Position numbers and translations under genes: made by a program. A stretch of 40,705 bases of DNA, taken from Candidatus Rokuibacteriota bacterium (GTDB lineage: Bacteria > Methylomirabilota > Methylomirabilia > Rokubacteriales > CSP1-6). Of the stretch, positions 26,010 through 34,209 are shown piece after piece (the first letter of the stretch is position 1; each line of letters starts with the position of its first letter). The stretch is taken from the NCBI GenBank assembly GCA_003221515.1, contig QHSI01000116.1, forward strand, positions 1 through 40,705, in the 5' to 3' direction. The notes beneath the pieces were generated by a model. That model saw only the letters and a program-made list of their open reading frames with translations, was not told where the DNA came from and ran no database searches.

Positions 26010-26546
26010 GTGGTCGTTTTTCACATCGCCGTGACCGCCGCCGACGACTACCTGACCCGTCGTGAGGGGCATCGGCGCGCGCACATCGAGCGGCTCCAGG
26101 GATTGCGCGCCGCCGGCATCTTGATCGGCGGCGGGCCGACCCCGGACGGTAAGACCGCCGACATCTTCTATCGCCTGCAGCAGCCCGCCCAGATCAAGCC
26201 CGCGATGGAGGAGGATCCCTACTGGCTCGGCGGCGTGTGGACGCGCTACGAGCCCCGAAGCTTCAGTCAGTTCGTCGAGCCGTGGGAGATGGTGCCCGTC
26301 GTGCTCGACGGCTCGCGCCCGGCGGTGCTCGTCGAGGGCCCGACGGACCAGCACGACATGGCCCAGTTCGCGCTGATCGAGATGCGCGGCGCCGGCCGGA
26401 TCGCCTTCGGCGGGTTCTTCGAGGGTGGCGGGACGCTCGCGGTCGCGAAGACCGCGGACGCCGCCGAAGCGCTCGGGTGGTTCGCCGAGACCGGGTTCTG
26501 GAAGCCCGACGCGCTCACCGCGCGCCCGTGGCTCCACGTCCTCTAG
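26010..26546 (+). CDS. YciI-like dimeric alpha/beta barrel protein, tandem
   Basis: The 178-residue protein appears to hold two YciI-like halves. The first has RRAHIERLQGLRAAGILIGGGP, with a conserved Arg-His pair; the second has FALIEMRGAGRIAFGGFFEGGG followed by DAAEALGWFAETGFW, but lacks the histidine. YciI proteins are small dimers often linked to muconolactone-type chemistry, with unclear function. A tandem would form the dimer within one chain. GTG 26010 has GGAGGT about 6 nt upstream. It stands alone between the helicase and the convergent phosphodiesterase. Confidence 0.75.
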   Translation: MVVFHIAVTAADDYLTRREGHRRAHIERLQGLRAAGILIGGGPTPDGKTADIFYRLQQPAQIKPAMEEDPYWLGGVWTRYEPRSFSQFVEPWEMVPVVLDGSRPAVLVEGPTDQHDMAQFALIEMRGAGRIAFGGFFEGGGTLAVAKTADAAEALGWFAETGFWKPDALTARPWLHVL

Positions 26547-26555
26547 CGACGCCGA

Positions 26556-27380
26556 TCAGAGCCCGGCGGCGCCGTTCGCGCCGTGGAGGTGGAGCACGCG
26601 GGTGGCGAGCGCGGGACCGCTCACGCGCACGACTCGGAAGCCCGGTGGTCCCGCCAGCACCTTGTACGTCTGAGACACCTTCGAGACCTGGAAGCAGGTG
26701 GACGGCGTCGTCAGCATCGTGAGGCTGCCCCGCTGGACCTCGTAGTCCTGGTGGACGTGGCCGCAGACGATCCAGCGCACGGCCGGATGATGTTCGAGGA
26801 TCGAGATCAGCTGCTCGCCGTTCCGCAGCGACATGGCGTCCATCCAGGCGAGCCCCAGCGGCCAGGGGTGGTGGTGGACGAAGACCAGCGTCGGCTGACC
26901 CCGATGCGTCCGCAGATCCGCGTCGAGCCATTCGAGCTGAGGCGCGTTGATCTCGCCCCACGGCTTGCCCGGCACGAGCGAGTCGAGCCCGACGAAGTGA
27001 CAGCCGCCGTGGTCGAAGCTCCAGTGCTGGGTCGCGTCGAGGTTCGTGGTGCGGTCGCCCATGACACGATGGAAGGCCGGGCGGTCGTCGTGGTTGCCGA
27101 GCAGGAAGTGCGCGGGGCAGCGCAGCCCGCCCACGATCTCCCGCAGCAGGCGGTACGACGGCATCCATTCGTCGCTGGCCAGCGTCCGGCCGCGGTCGAG
27201 CAGGTCCGGGCTCGTGAGATCGCCGCCGACGATCGCGAAGGCCGGCGCCGGCTCGAGCGCGTTGATCGTCTCGATCACGCGACGCAGCGAGGCGCTGGTG
27301 TCGACCTGGCCGTTGTCCCACGCGCCCCCGGCCATGATGTGGGTATCGGTGAAGTGAACGAACGAGAAGTCGGTGGGCAC
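26556..27380 (-). CDS. Calcineurin-like phosphoesterase, CpdA-like (cyclic nucleotide phosphodiesterase)
   Basis: This 274-residue metallophosphoesterase carries the full metal set: Asp12-x-His14 in TDTHI, GGDLT, GNHDD, VHHHPW and CGHVHQDYE. The spacing and the HFTDTHIMAGG start match class III cyclic nucleotide phosphodiesterases (CpdA), which hydrolyse cAMP in the cytoplasm; other phosphodiesterases of this fold cannot be excluded. The start is GTG 27380, 16 nt after the DUF993 stop, so the two share a transcript. A membrane adenylate cyclase lies 2.7 kb away on the other strand, which supports a cAMP role by context. Confidence 0.85.
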   Translation of the reverse strand: MPTDFSFVHFTDTHIMAGGAWDNGQVDTSASLRRVIETINALEPAPAFAIVGGDLTSPDLLDRGRTLASDEWMPSYRLLREIVGGLRCPAHFLLGNHDDRPAFHRVMGDRTTNLDATQHWSFDHGGCHFVGLDSLVPGKPWGEINAPQLEWLDADLRTHRGQPTLVFVHHHPWPLGLAWMDAMSLRNGEQLISILEHHPAVRWIVCGHVHQDYEVQRGSLTMLTTPSTCFQVSKVSQTYKVLAGPPGFRVVRVSGPALATRVLHLHGANGAAGL

Positions 27381-27396
27381 GGGGGCGTCGATGGCG

Positions 27397-28563
27397 CTAC
27401 TCGATCCCGGCCACCGCGAGCACCCGGCCCATCCGCGTCGCCGCGAGGTCGGGGTCGCGCAGCAGACCGGCCCGGTCCATCAACACGAGCTGCGCGGCCA
27501 GGTGCACGATCGAGCGCGCGCTCTCCATGCCGCCGACCATCCGAAAGTGCGACTGGTGGCCGTTCAGATAGGCCGCGAACACCACGCCAGTCTTGTAGAA
27601 GCGCGTCGGCGCGCCGAAGACGTGCCGCGAGAGCGGCAGCGTGGGCGCCAGGATCGCCTCGTAGCGGGCGACGTCGCCGGTGTCGAGCGCCTTCAGGGCT
27701 GCCGCCGCTGCGGGCGCGATGACATCGAAAATCCCGAGCAGCGCGTCGCTGGCGCGCTCGCCGTCGCCGCGGATCGTCGTCGGATAGTCGAAGTCGTCGC
27801 CGGTGTACATGCGGACGGCCTTCGGGAACCGCCGGCGCATCGCGATCTCGCGGCGCTGATCGAGGAGCGAGATCTTCACGCCGTCGATCTTCGCCGCGTA
27901 CTCCCCCACGATCGCCAGCAGCGTCTCCGCCGCCCGATCGAGGTCGCGCGAGCCCCAGTAGCCGGCGAGCGCCGGATCGAACATCTCGCCGAGCCAGTGG
28001 ATGATCACGGGCTCGCGCGCCTGGCTGAGGATGCGCCCGTAGACCTTCGCGTAGTCGTCGGGCCCCTTGGCGCAGGCGGCCAGCGCGCGGCTCGCCATCA
28101 GGATGATGCGCCCGCCGCAGCCCTCGATCCACGCGCACTGTTCTTCGTACGCCGCCTCGACGTCGGCCAGCGTCACGCGCGGTCCGGGTTCGAGGTGGTC
28201 GGTGCCGGCGCCCGAGGCCAGCACCGCGCCGTCGGCGCCCTTCGCCTCGGCCACCGAGCGCTTGATGAGCTCCTTCGCCGCGCTCCACGGCAAGCCCATC
28301 CCGCGCTGCGAGGTGTCCATCGCTTCGGCGACCGCGAGCCCGAGCGACCAGAGATAGCGCCGGTAGGCGAGCGTCGCTTCCCAGTCGAGCGCGACCCCGA
28401 GAGTCGGGTTGACATCGGCGAGCGGATCGGCGACCACGTGCACCGCGGCGAACGCGACGCGGCCTCGGATCGGGCCGGCCGGCGCCGAGACGGCCGCGCG
28501 CCCGCTCAGCGTGTACGGCGCCACCGTTCCGTTGGCGCGCGGCAACCGCAGCGTTCGGCTCAT
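27397..28563 (-). CDS. DUF993 family protein (dihydrodipicolinate synthase-like TIM barrel)
   Basis: This 388-residue protein resembles DUF993, a poorly studied group distantly related to dihydrodipicolinate synthases. A candidate Schiff-base lysine lies in DGVKISLLDQ in the second half; MYTGDDFDYP and a long YGRILSQAREPVIIHWLGEMF stretch are probably part of the barrel. Such proteins would perform aldol-type chemistry, but no substrate is known to me. ATG 28563 has AGGAGG about 6 nt upstream. It is divergent from the TrpB2 gene, and followed by the phosphodiesterase. Confidence 0.8.
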   Translation of the reverse strand: MSRTLRLPRANGTVAPYTLSGRAAVSAPAGPIRGRVAFAAVHVVADPLADVNPTLGVALDWEATLAYRRYLWSLGLAVAEAMDTSQRGMGLPWSAAKELIKRSVAEAKGADGAVLASGAGTDHLEPGPRVTLADVEAAYEEQCAWIEGCGGRIILMASRALAACAKGPDDYAKVYGRILSQAREPVIIHWLGEMFDPALAGYWGSRDLDRAAETLLAIVGEYAAKIDGVKISLLDQRREIAMRRRFPKAVRMYTGDDFDYPTTIRGDGERASDALLGIFDVIAPAAAAALKALDTGDVARYEAILAPTLPLSRHVFGAPTRFYKTGVVFAAYLNGHQSHFRMVGGMESARSIVHLAAQLVLMDRAGLLRDPDLAATRMGRVLAVAGIE

Positions 28564-28582
28564 TCCCCGCCTCCTGGCAGCC

Positions 28583-28591
28583 AGTGTAGCA
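28583..28591 (-). promoter_or_regulatory. Extended -10 box for the DUF993 gene
   Basis: TGCTACACT on the minus strand (TGn plus TACACT) lies 19 nt before ATG 28563, leaving a short leader with AGGAGG. No -35 is obvious. Confidence 0.45.
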
Positions 28592-28603
28592 TCCGGCCTC
28601 GTG

Positions 28604-28633
28604 TTGACAGCGCCGGGCGCGCTCTCGTATCGT
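28604..28633 (+). promoter_or_regulatory. Sigma-70-type promoter for trpB2
   Basis: A perfect TTGACA (28604-28609) is followed after 18 nt by TATCGT (28628-28633). The expected start near 28640 gives a leader of about 58 nt to ATG 28698. No peptide leader or tryptophan attenuator is seen there. Confidence 0.6.
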
Positions 28634-28697
28634 TAGCGCACTTTTCCCCGCAGCGCACCGGCGGATTCGATCCGGCGCCGCTCCGAAGGAGGCCCGC

Positions 28698-30080
28698 ATG
28701 GCCAGCAAGGCGACCGACAAGAACCGCACCACGTACCTTCTCGACGAGAAGGACATCCCGACGAAGTGGTACAACATCCAGGCCGACTTCAAGACGCCGG
28801 CGCCTCCCGTCATCCATCCGGGGACCAAGCAGCCGATCGGGCCGCAGGACCTCGCCCCGCTGTTCCCCATGGAACTCATCAAGCAGGAGGTCAGCCAGGA
28901 GCGCTGGATCGCGATCCCCGACGAGATCCGCGACGTCTATCGTCTGTGGCGGCCGTCGCCGCTCTACCGCGCCCGCCGGCTCGAGAAGGCGCTGGGAACG
29001 CCCGCCCGCATCTACTACAAGTACGAGGGCGTGAGCCCGGCTGGCAGCCACAAGCCGAACACCGCAGTCGCGCAGGCGTACTACAACAAGAAAGAGAAGG
29101 TCACCCGGCTCAGCACCGAGACGGGGGCCGGCCAGTGGGGCTCGGCCCTCGCGCTCGCGTGCCAGATGTTCGGGCTGCAGTGCAAGGTCTACATGGTCAA
29201 GGTGTCGTACCAGCAGAAGCCGTACCGGCGGATCATGATGGAGACCTGGGGCGCCCAGGTCGTGGCCAGCCCGAGTCCCGACACGCAATCCGGGAAGAAA
29301 GTCCTCGAACAGGATCCGAACTCCCCCGGTTCGCTCGGGATCGCGATCAGCGAGGCGGTCGAGGACGCGGCCACGCGCGACGACACGAAGTATTCGCTCG
29401 GCAGCGTGCTGAACCACGTGCTCATGCACCAGACGGTCATCGGGCAGGAAGCGAAGAAGCAGCTCGAGAAGGCCGATGACGCCGCGGACATCGTGATCGG
29501 ATGCGCCGGCGGCGGCTCGAACTTCGCGGGGCTCTCGTTCCCGTTTGCGGCCGACAAGCTCACCGGCAAGAACAAGAAGATCCGGATCATCGCCGTCGAG
29601 CCCTCCGCCTGCCCGAGCCTCACCAAGGGCAAGTACGTCTACGACTTCGGCGACACCGTCGGCCTCACGCCGCTCGTCAAGATGCACACCCTCGGCCACA
29701 CGTTCATCCCGGCGCCGCTGCACGCCGGCGGCCTGCGCTACCACGGCATGGCACCGCTCGTTTGCAAGCTCTACGACGAAGGCGTGATCGAGGCGATGGC
29801 GGTGCCGCAGCTCGCCACGTTCCAGGCCGCGATGCAGTTCGCGCGCTCGGAGGGCATCATTCCAGCGCCGGAGTCGGCGCACGCGATTCGCGTCGCGATC
29901 GACGAGGCGCTGCGCTGCAAGCGCGACGGCAAGCGACAGACGATCCTCTTCAACCTCTCCGGCCACGGCCACTTCGATCTCGCCGCCTACGAGGCCTACC
30001 TGGCCGGCAAGCTCCAGGACTACGAGTACCCGTCCGAGAAGGTCGCGGAGGCGCTCAAGCAGCTCCCGCGGATCAAGTAG
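28698..30080 (+). CDS. trpB2: TrpB2-type tryptophan synthase beta-like PLP enzyme
   Basis: This 460-residue protein is longer than classic TrpB and matches the TrpB2 group: [12 protein letters not shown] near the N-terminus, the PLP lysine Lys119 in AGSHKPNTA, the catalytic glutamate in [11 protein letters not shown], and the GCAGGGSN phosphate loop. TrpB2 enzymes join indole and serine (or phosphoserine) to make tryptophan. No trpA is beside it, so it may salvage indole. A strong AAGGAGG lies 5 nt before ATG 28698. The adenylate cyclase gene follows after 29 nt and could be in the same transcript. Confidence 0.93.
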   Translation: MASKATDKNRTTYLLDEKDIPTKWYNIQADFKTPAPPVIHPGTKQPIGPQDLAPLFPMELIKQEVSQERWIAIPDEIRDVYRLWRPSPLYRARRLEKALGTPARIYYKYEGVSPAGSHKPNTAVAQAYYNKKEKVTRLSTETGAGQWGSALALACQMFGLQCKVYMVKVSYQQKPYRRIMMETWGAQVVASPSPDTQSGKKVLEQDPNSPGSLGIAISEAVEDAATRDDTKYSLGSVLNHVLMHQTVIGQEAKKQLEKADDAADIVIGCAGGGSNFAGLSFPFAADKLTGKNKKIRIIAVEPSACPSLTKGKYVYDFGDTVGLTPLVKMHTLGHTFIPAPLHAGGLRYHGMAPLVCKLYDEGVIEAMAVPQLATFQAAMQFARSEGIIPAPESAHAIRVAIDEALRCKRDGKRQTILFNLSGHGHFDLAAYEAYLAGKLQDYEYPSEKVAEALKQLPRIK

Positions 30081-30109
30081 GCACAACGGCGCCGGGCGTC
30101 GATCGGCTG

Positions 30110-31771
30110 GTGACCACCGTCGACGTCCGGCGCCTCCGGCTCGGCGCCTCGTTCGTCCTCCTCACCTACCTGACCCTTCATCTGAGCAACCACGCCCTGG
30201 GCCTCGTCTCGTTGGAGACGATGGAGGCCGGACAGCGGTGGTTCATCGCGCTCTGGCGGAACGCGCTCGGGACGCTGGCCCTCTACGGCGCCTTCACCGT
30301 TCACGGCGTGCTGGCCCTCTGGCTCCTCTACCGACGCGGCTCGCTGCGCATGCCCGCGTGGGAGGCGGCGCAATACGGGCTCGGCTTGGCGCTGCCGGCG
30401 TTGCTCGCGATCCACGTCGTGGGCACGCGGATCGCGTGGTGGCGCCTGGGCGCTGACGATCCCTATGCGCGCATCGTGCTCGGGCTCTGGGTCATCGGGC
30501 CACCGCGCGGGATCTGGCAGGCGACGACGCTCGTGATCGCATGGCTCCACGGCTGCATCGGCATGCACTACTGGCTTCGCTTCCGACCGTGGTATCCGCG
30601 GGCCGCGCCGTGGCTGCTCTGCGTCGCGCTGCTGCTACCGGTGCTGGCGCTTCTCGGCTTCGTGGCGGCCGGCCGTGAGGTCGCGGCGCTGGCGCGCACG
30701 CCCGGCTGGGTCGACACGCTGCTGCGCGAGACGCACGCGCCACGCCCGGCCGAGTCCGCGATGCTCGTGGCCATCCGCCAGACCTTCCTGAACGCGTACC
30801 TCGCGGCGCTGGTCGGCGTCCTGGTCGCGCGCGGAGTCCGCCGCCTCGCGCGGGGACGAGGCGCCATTCGGGTCACCTACCCGGACGGCCGCGTGGTGGC
30901 GGCACCGCGTGGGCTCACGATCCTCGAGGCGAGCCGCCTCGGCGGCATCCCGCACGCCTCGGTCTGCGGAGGCCGAGGGCGCTGCTCGACCTGTCGCGTG
31001 CGGGTCGTCCGCGGCCTGACTGAGCTCCCGCTGCCCCACGACGCCGAGCGGCGCGTGCTCGCGCGCGTCGGCGCCGCGCCGGACGTACGGCTCGCGTGTC
31101 AGACTCGACCGGTCAGCGATGTTGCGGTCCTGCCGCTCGTGGTGCCGACCGTGGAGCCGGCCGCGGCCATGACGCCCGACGCCCGTCAGGGGCGCGAGCG
31201 CGAGCTGGCGGTCCTGTTCGCCGATCTCCGCGGCTTCACGCGCATGGCCGAGAACAAACTGCCGTACGACGTCGTGTTCGTCCTCAACCGCTACTTCGCG
31301 ACGGTCGGCGCCGCCATCGCCGGCGCCGGCGGGATCGCCAACCAGTTCACCGGCGACGGCGTGATGGCGCTCTTCGGCGTCGACGACGGGCCCGCCGCCG
31401 GGTGCCGCCACGCGCTGGCGGCCGCCCGGGCGATGGCCGAGGGCGTCGCCGCGCTGAGCCGCGAGCTCGCCCCCGAGCTGGCGACACCGATGCGGATCGG
31501 GATCGGCATCCACGCCGGACCGGCGGTGGTCGGCTGGATGGGCTGGGGCGAGAGCTTCTATCTGACCGCGGTCGGCGACACCGTGCACGTCGCCGCCCGG
31601 CTCGAGCAGGCGACCAAGGACTACGACTGCGAGCTGGTCATCTCCGAGGACGTGGCCACGCGCGCCGGACTGAACGCCGCGTCGTTCCCGCGCCACGAGG
31701 TCGCGTTGCGCAACCGCGCGACGCCGGTGGTGGTGCGCGTCGTCGCGCGGGCGGCCGGCTTGGCTACGTGA
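30110..31771 (+). CDS. Membrane adenylate cyclase with His-rich anchor and 2Fe-2S domain
   Basis: The 553-residue protein has three modules. Residues 1-about 260 are membrane helices with His24/His28, His65, His102 and His147/His153, an arrangement like the diheme-b anchor of succinate dehydrogenase and of redox-regulated CyaC of Sinorhizobium. Residues about 262-335 form a ferredoxin domain with Cys286, Cys292, Cys295 and Cys330. Residues 365-553 are a class III nucleotide cyclase with metal aspartates Asp372 and Asp416. The adenine-selecting Lys is Gln412 and the transition-state Asn is His493, while Arg497 is kept. It probably makes cAMP in response to quinone or redox state. GTG 30110 was chosen by homology, since the frame is open further upstream. 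Confidence 0.88.
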   Translation: MTTVDVRRLRLGASFVLLTYLTLHLSNHALGLVSLETMEAGQRWFIALWRNALGTLALYGAFTVHGVLALWLLYRRGSLRMPAWEAAQYGLGLALPALLAIHVVGTRIAWWRLGADDPYARIVLGLWVIGPPRGIWQATTLVIAWLHGCIGMHYWLRFRPWYPRAAPWLLCVALLLPVLALLGFVAAGREVAALARTPGWVDTLLRETHAPRPAESAMLVAIRQTFLNAYLAALVGVLVARGVRRLARGRGAIRVTYPDGRVVAAPRGLTILEASRLGGIPHASVCGGRGRCSTCRVRVVRGLTELPLPHDAERRVLARVGAAPDVRLACQTRPVSDVAVLPLVVPTVEPAAAMTPDARQGRERELAVLFADLRGFTRMAENKLPYDVVFVLNRYFATVGAAIAGAGGIANQFTGDGVMALFGVDDGPAAGCRHALAAARAMAEGVAALSRELAPELATPMRIGIGIHAGPAVVGWMGWGESFYLTAVGDTVHVAARLEQATKDYDCELVISEDVATRAGLNAASFPRHEVALRNRATPVVVRVVARAAGLAT

Positions 31772-32825
31772 GGATCCGGTCGTAGCGGCCGTACTCGCGC
31801 GCCGCGTCCATCATCCACTTGACGCAGTCGGGGTTGGCCCGCGGCGGCAGCTCGCACGAGGTCGAGAGCACGAAGCGCGAGCGCTTGCCGACCGTGTCGA
31901 TGCAACGGCGCACCTCGGCCTCGACCTCCGCCTTGGTGGCGCGCTCGAAGATCGTCACGTCGACGTTGCCGATCGCGACCACGTTGCGCTGGTTGCCGAG
32001 CGTGACGAGCTTGTCGAGCTGGTCCACCTTCAATGCCGGATCGCCTTGCTGGTCGAGATCGATCGTGATCGCCACGAAGCCGACGTCGACCAGGTCCTCG
32101 TGGATCTGGTGCGTGGTCCCGCAGATGTGGACGGTCGTGCCGACCTTCTTCGCCCGGAAGTACTCCACCAGCTCCTTGTGGTAGGGCTTGATGAACTCGC
32201 GGTACGTGTCCGGCCCCACCAGCGAGCAGGACGCCGTCGGGTCGGTGTAGCTGAGCCCGATCTTCGTCGCGAGCACGGCGTCGCCGAGGCGCTTGGCATA
32301 CTCGGTGGAGAAGCGCATGAGCTCGTGGACGAACGGGGGATCGTCGATCGTGTCCAGGCACATCAGCTCGGGGTTGCGCAGGAGCATCGCGATGGTCCAC
32401 GGCCCCACCAGCACCGCGCCGAGCGCGCTCGGGAACCGGGCCGCCGAGAGCGCCTCGCACTGCTCGAGAAAGGCGGGCAGCCGCCCGTCTCGGCGCGGAT
32501 CGGGGATCTCCAGGCTCGCGAGCTTGGCCTTGTCGTCCTGGAGCACGTGCTGGTCGATCGACGGCACGACGTAGTCGGAGTACTTCACGTGGCAGCCCAC
32601 CGCCTCCGCCTCCTTGGCGAGGTCGTTGAAGGCGATCATGATGTCGGGCTGGTAGCGCTCGTAGTAGTTGAGCATCGCCTTGACGGCCTTGGTGGGATTC
32701 GTGCAGTACTCCTCGATCGACAGCCCGTCGAGGCAGCCGGCGAACGAGCCCGCGATCGGGTACGCCGGCACGCGGTCGGCGAAGCCCCCCTTGTAGGCCG
32801 CGACCACGCGCTCCCGTCCGGTCAC
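31764..32825 (-). CDS. Uroporphyrinogen decarboxylase family protein, MtaA/CmuA-like methyltransferase
   Basis: This 353-residue UroD-fold protein has His233-x-Cys235 in VHICG and Cys324 in TSCELPP, matching the His-Cys-Cys zinc set of methylcobamide:thiol methyltransferases (MtaA, MtbA, CmuA) rather than true haem-pathway UroD. It may move a methyl group between a corrinoid protein and a thiol, but no corrinoid protein is in the window. I chose GTG 32825 (TGRERVV, the usual family start) because GGAAGG precedes it and the -10 box overlaps the ATG at 32846. Its end overlaps the cyclase gene convergently by 8 nt. Confidence 0.87.
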   Translation of the reverse strand: MTGRERVVAAYKGGFADRVPAYPIAGSFAGCLDGLSIEEYCTNPTKAVKAMLNYYERYQPDIMIAFNDLAKEAEAVGCHVKYSDYVVPSIDQHVLQDDKAKLASLEIPDPRRDGRLPAFLEQCEALSAARFPSALGAVLVGPWTIAMLLRNPELMCLDTIDDPPFVHELMRFSTEYAKRLGDAVLATKIGLSYTDPTASCSLVGPDTYREFIKPYHKELVEYFRAKKVGTTVHICGTTHQIHEDLVDVGFVAITIDLDQQGDPALKVDQLDKLVTLGNQRNVVAIGNVDVTIFERATKAEVEAEVRRCIDTVGKRSRFVLSTSCELPPRANPDCVKWMMDAAREYGRYDRILT

Positions 32826-32844
32826 CGTGCCTTCCACGTGCGTC

Positions 32845-32853
32845 ATTTTAGCA
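32845..32853 (-). promoter_or_regulatory. Extended -10 box for the MtaA/UroD-like gene
   Basis: TGCTAAAAT on the minus strand (TGn plus TAAAAT) ends 19 nt before GTG 32825. It overlaps the ATG at 32846, which argues against that codon as the start. Confidence 0.5.
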
Positions 32854-32893
32854 TCGGCGCGAACGCGCTCAGGGCTGGAGGAACACCATCGGC

Positions 32894-32899
32894 TATGCT
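32894..32899 (+). promoter_or_regulatory. Weak -10-like box before the 419-residue membrane protein
   Basis: TATGCT lies 28 nt before ATG 32928, and AAAGGAG (32915-32921) gives a strong ribosome site. No -35 is seen. Confidence 0.3.
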
Positions 32900-32927
32900 A
32901 ACAGTTCACCTAACAAAGGAGCGGTGA

Positions 32928-34187
32928 ATGACCAAGGCGTGGGTGGCCCTGGCTGTCACGCTTTGCGCGGCGGCGCCCACGACGATCGAGGCTCAGGTGT
33001 TCCTCGCCTCGGAGCCGAGCCCCCGGTTCCTGATCGGTCCCTTGTTCGTGGTGGCCAACGTGAGCCCCGGCCTCGGGCCGGTTACCGTCAATCTCTCCTG
33101 GAGCCTCACGGCCAGGCCGGGGCAGGGCTCTGCGGACATCGCCCAGGACCTCTATCTCCTCTGGCCCGCCGAGATCGCCGAGCGCACCGCGCCCGGCCCG
33201 GCTGACCCCGAGCTCGTGCGCGACATCGAGGGCCGCGGCTTCGCGGTGGCCAGCAGCGGTCGGCTGATGCTGCGAACCCGCGATCGAATGCAGGTCGGCA
33301 CCGCCGCGCTCGGCGACCCCATCGACGTGACCGCGTCCTACGTCAGCTTCGCACGGACCGGGAGTCAGTCCGGCGCCGTCACATTCATCAAGATCCCGTG
33401 GACGCCGCGGCTCGTCGATCCGCTCTCGCTCGTCGCTCTCGCCATGCCGCTCCGCGGGCTCATCGTGCCCAAGGCGGCGACCTGGATCGACGAACTCTTC
33501 TGGGGCCGGCGCTACGTCCTCACGACGGGCTTCGGCGACCTGGGGCCGCCCGCGCTCGGGCTCTTCGCGCTCTACTACGAGCGCCGCCACCGGATCGTGC
33601 ACCTGGCCCGCGAGTACTCGCTGGTCATCGCCAACTTCGGCGACTCCGACCACCTCAAGCTCGAGGAGATCTCGCCGGCCACCGCGGTCCGGCGGCAGAG
33701 CCGCGTGCGCGCCGGTGGCGAGGTCGTGGCGCTGGCGCTGCTGCCCGCGGAAGACATCACCGCGCAGAGCTTGCGTGTCCAGTTCCAGTACTTCGGCGGC
33801 CGCATCAACTGGCGGCCGGTCATCGTCTCCGCCATCCTGATCCTGGTCACGAACTTCGCGGGCGTGCTGATCCTGAGCAAGGACGTGAGCCGCCGGATCC
33901 GCCGGCGGTTCCGCGCCCGCCGGCGGTTGGCGGCCGCCCCCGGTCCGCAGAACGACGCCGTGCCCCCGCGCGACGCCGTCGGCGCCCTGATTCCGGCCGG
34001 CACGAGCTACGACGACGTCGTCGCGCGGCTCGGGCGGCCCGACGAGGAGCGCGAGCGTGTGACGCCGCCGGGGCGGCGCACGATGATCTATCGCGGCGCC
34101 AACGGCAACGGCGCCGGACAGTACGAGGTGGCGGTCGAGCTGCACGACGATCGCGTCCGGGAAGTGACGTGCGTTACCACCCGCTGA
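32928..34187 (+). CDS. Unknown exported membrane protein with BamE-like C-terminal module
   Basis: I do not recognise the whole protein. The 419 residues begin with a signal peptide (cleavage about after IEA), then a large extracytoplasmic domain to about residue 300, one membrane helix (VIVSAILILVTNFAGVLILS), a very basic stretch (RRIRRRFRARRR), and a cytoplasmic tail. The tail, about 350-419, reads GTSYDDVVARLGRPDEE and later VAVELHDDRVREV, which resembles a BamE/OmlA-like fold. AAAGGAG lies 6 nt upstream of ATG 32928. It precedes the nitrilase-like gene by 22 nt, so they may be co-expressed. Function unknown. Confidence 0.75.
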   Translation: MTKAWVALAVTLCAAAPTTIEAQVFLASEPSPRFLIGPLFVVANVSPGLGPVTVNLSWSLTARPGQGSADIAQDLYLLWPAEIAERTAPGPADPELVRDIEGRGFAVASSGRLMLRTRDRMQVGTAALGDPIDVTASYVSFARTGSQSGAVTFIKIPWTPRLVDPLSLVALAMPLRGLIVPKAATWIDELFWGRRYVLTTGFGDLGPPALGLFALYYERRHRIVHLAREYSLVIANFGDSDHLKLEEISPATAVRRQSRVRAGGEVVALALLPAEDITAQSLRVQFQYFGGRINWRPVIVSAILILVTNFAGVLILSKDVSRRIRRRFRARRRLAAAPGPQNDAVPPRDAVGALIPAGTSYDDVVARLGRPDEERERVTPPGRRTMIYRGANGNGAGQYEVAVELHDDRVREVTCVTTR

Positions 34188-34209
34188 TGTCTCCTCAAGG
34201 AGCGCGCGC

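Noticed and set aside
28651-28680. Short CGGAT/ATCCG hairpin in the trpB2 leader as an attenuator
   Set aside because: The stem is only 5 bp, with no T-run and no tryptophan-rich leader peptide.
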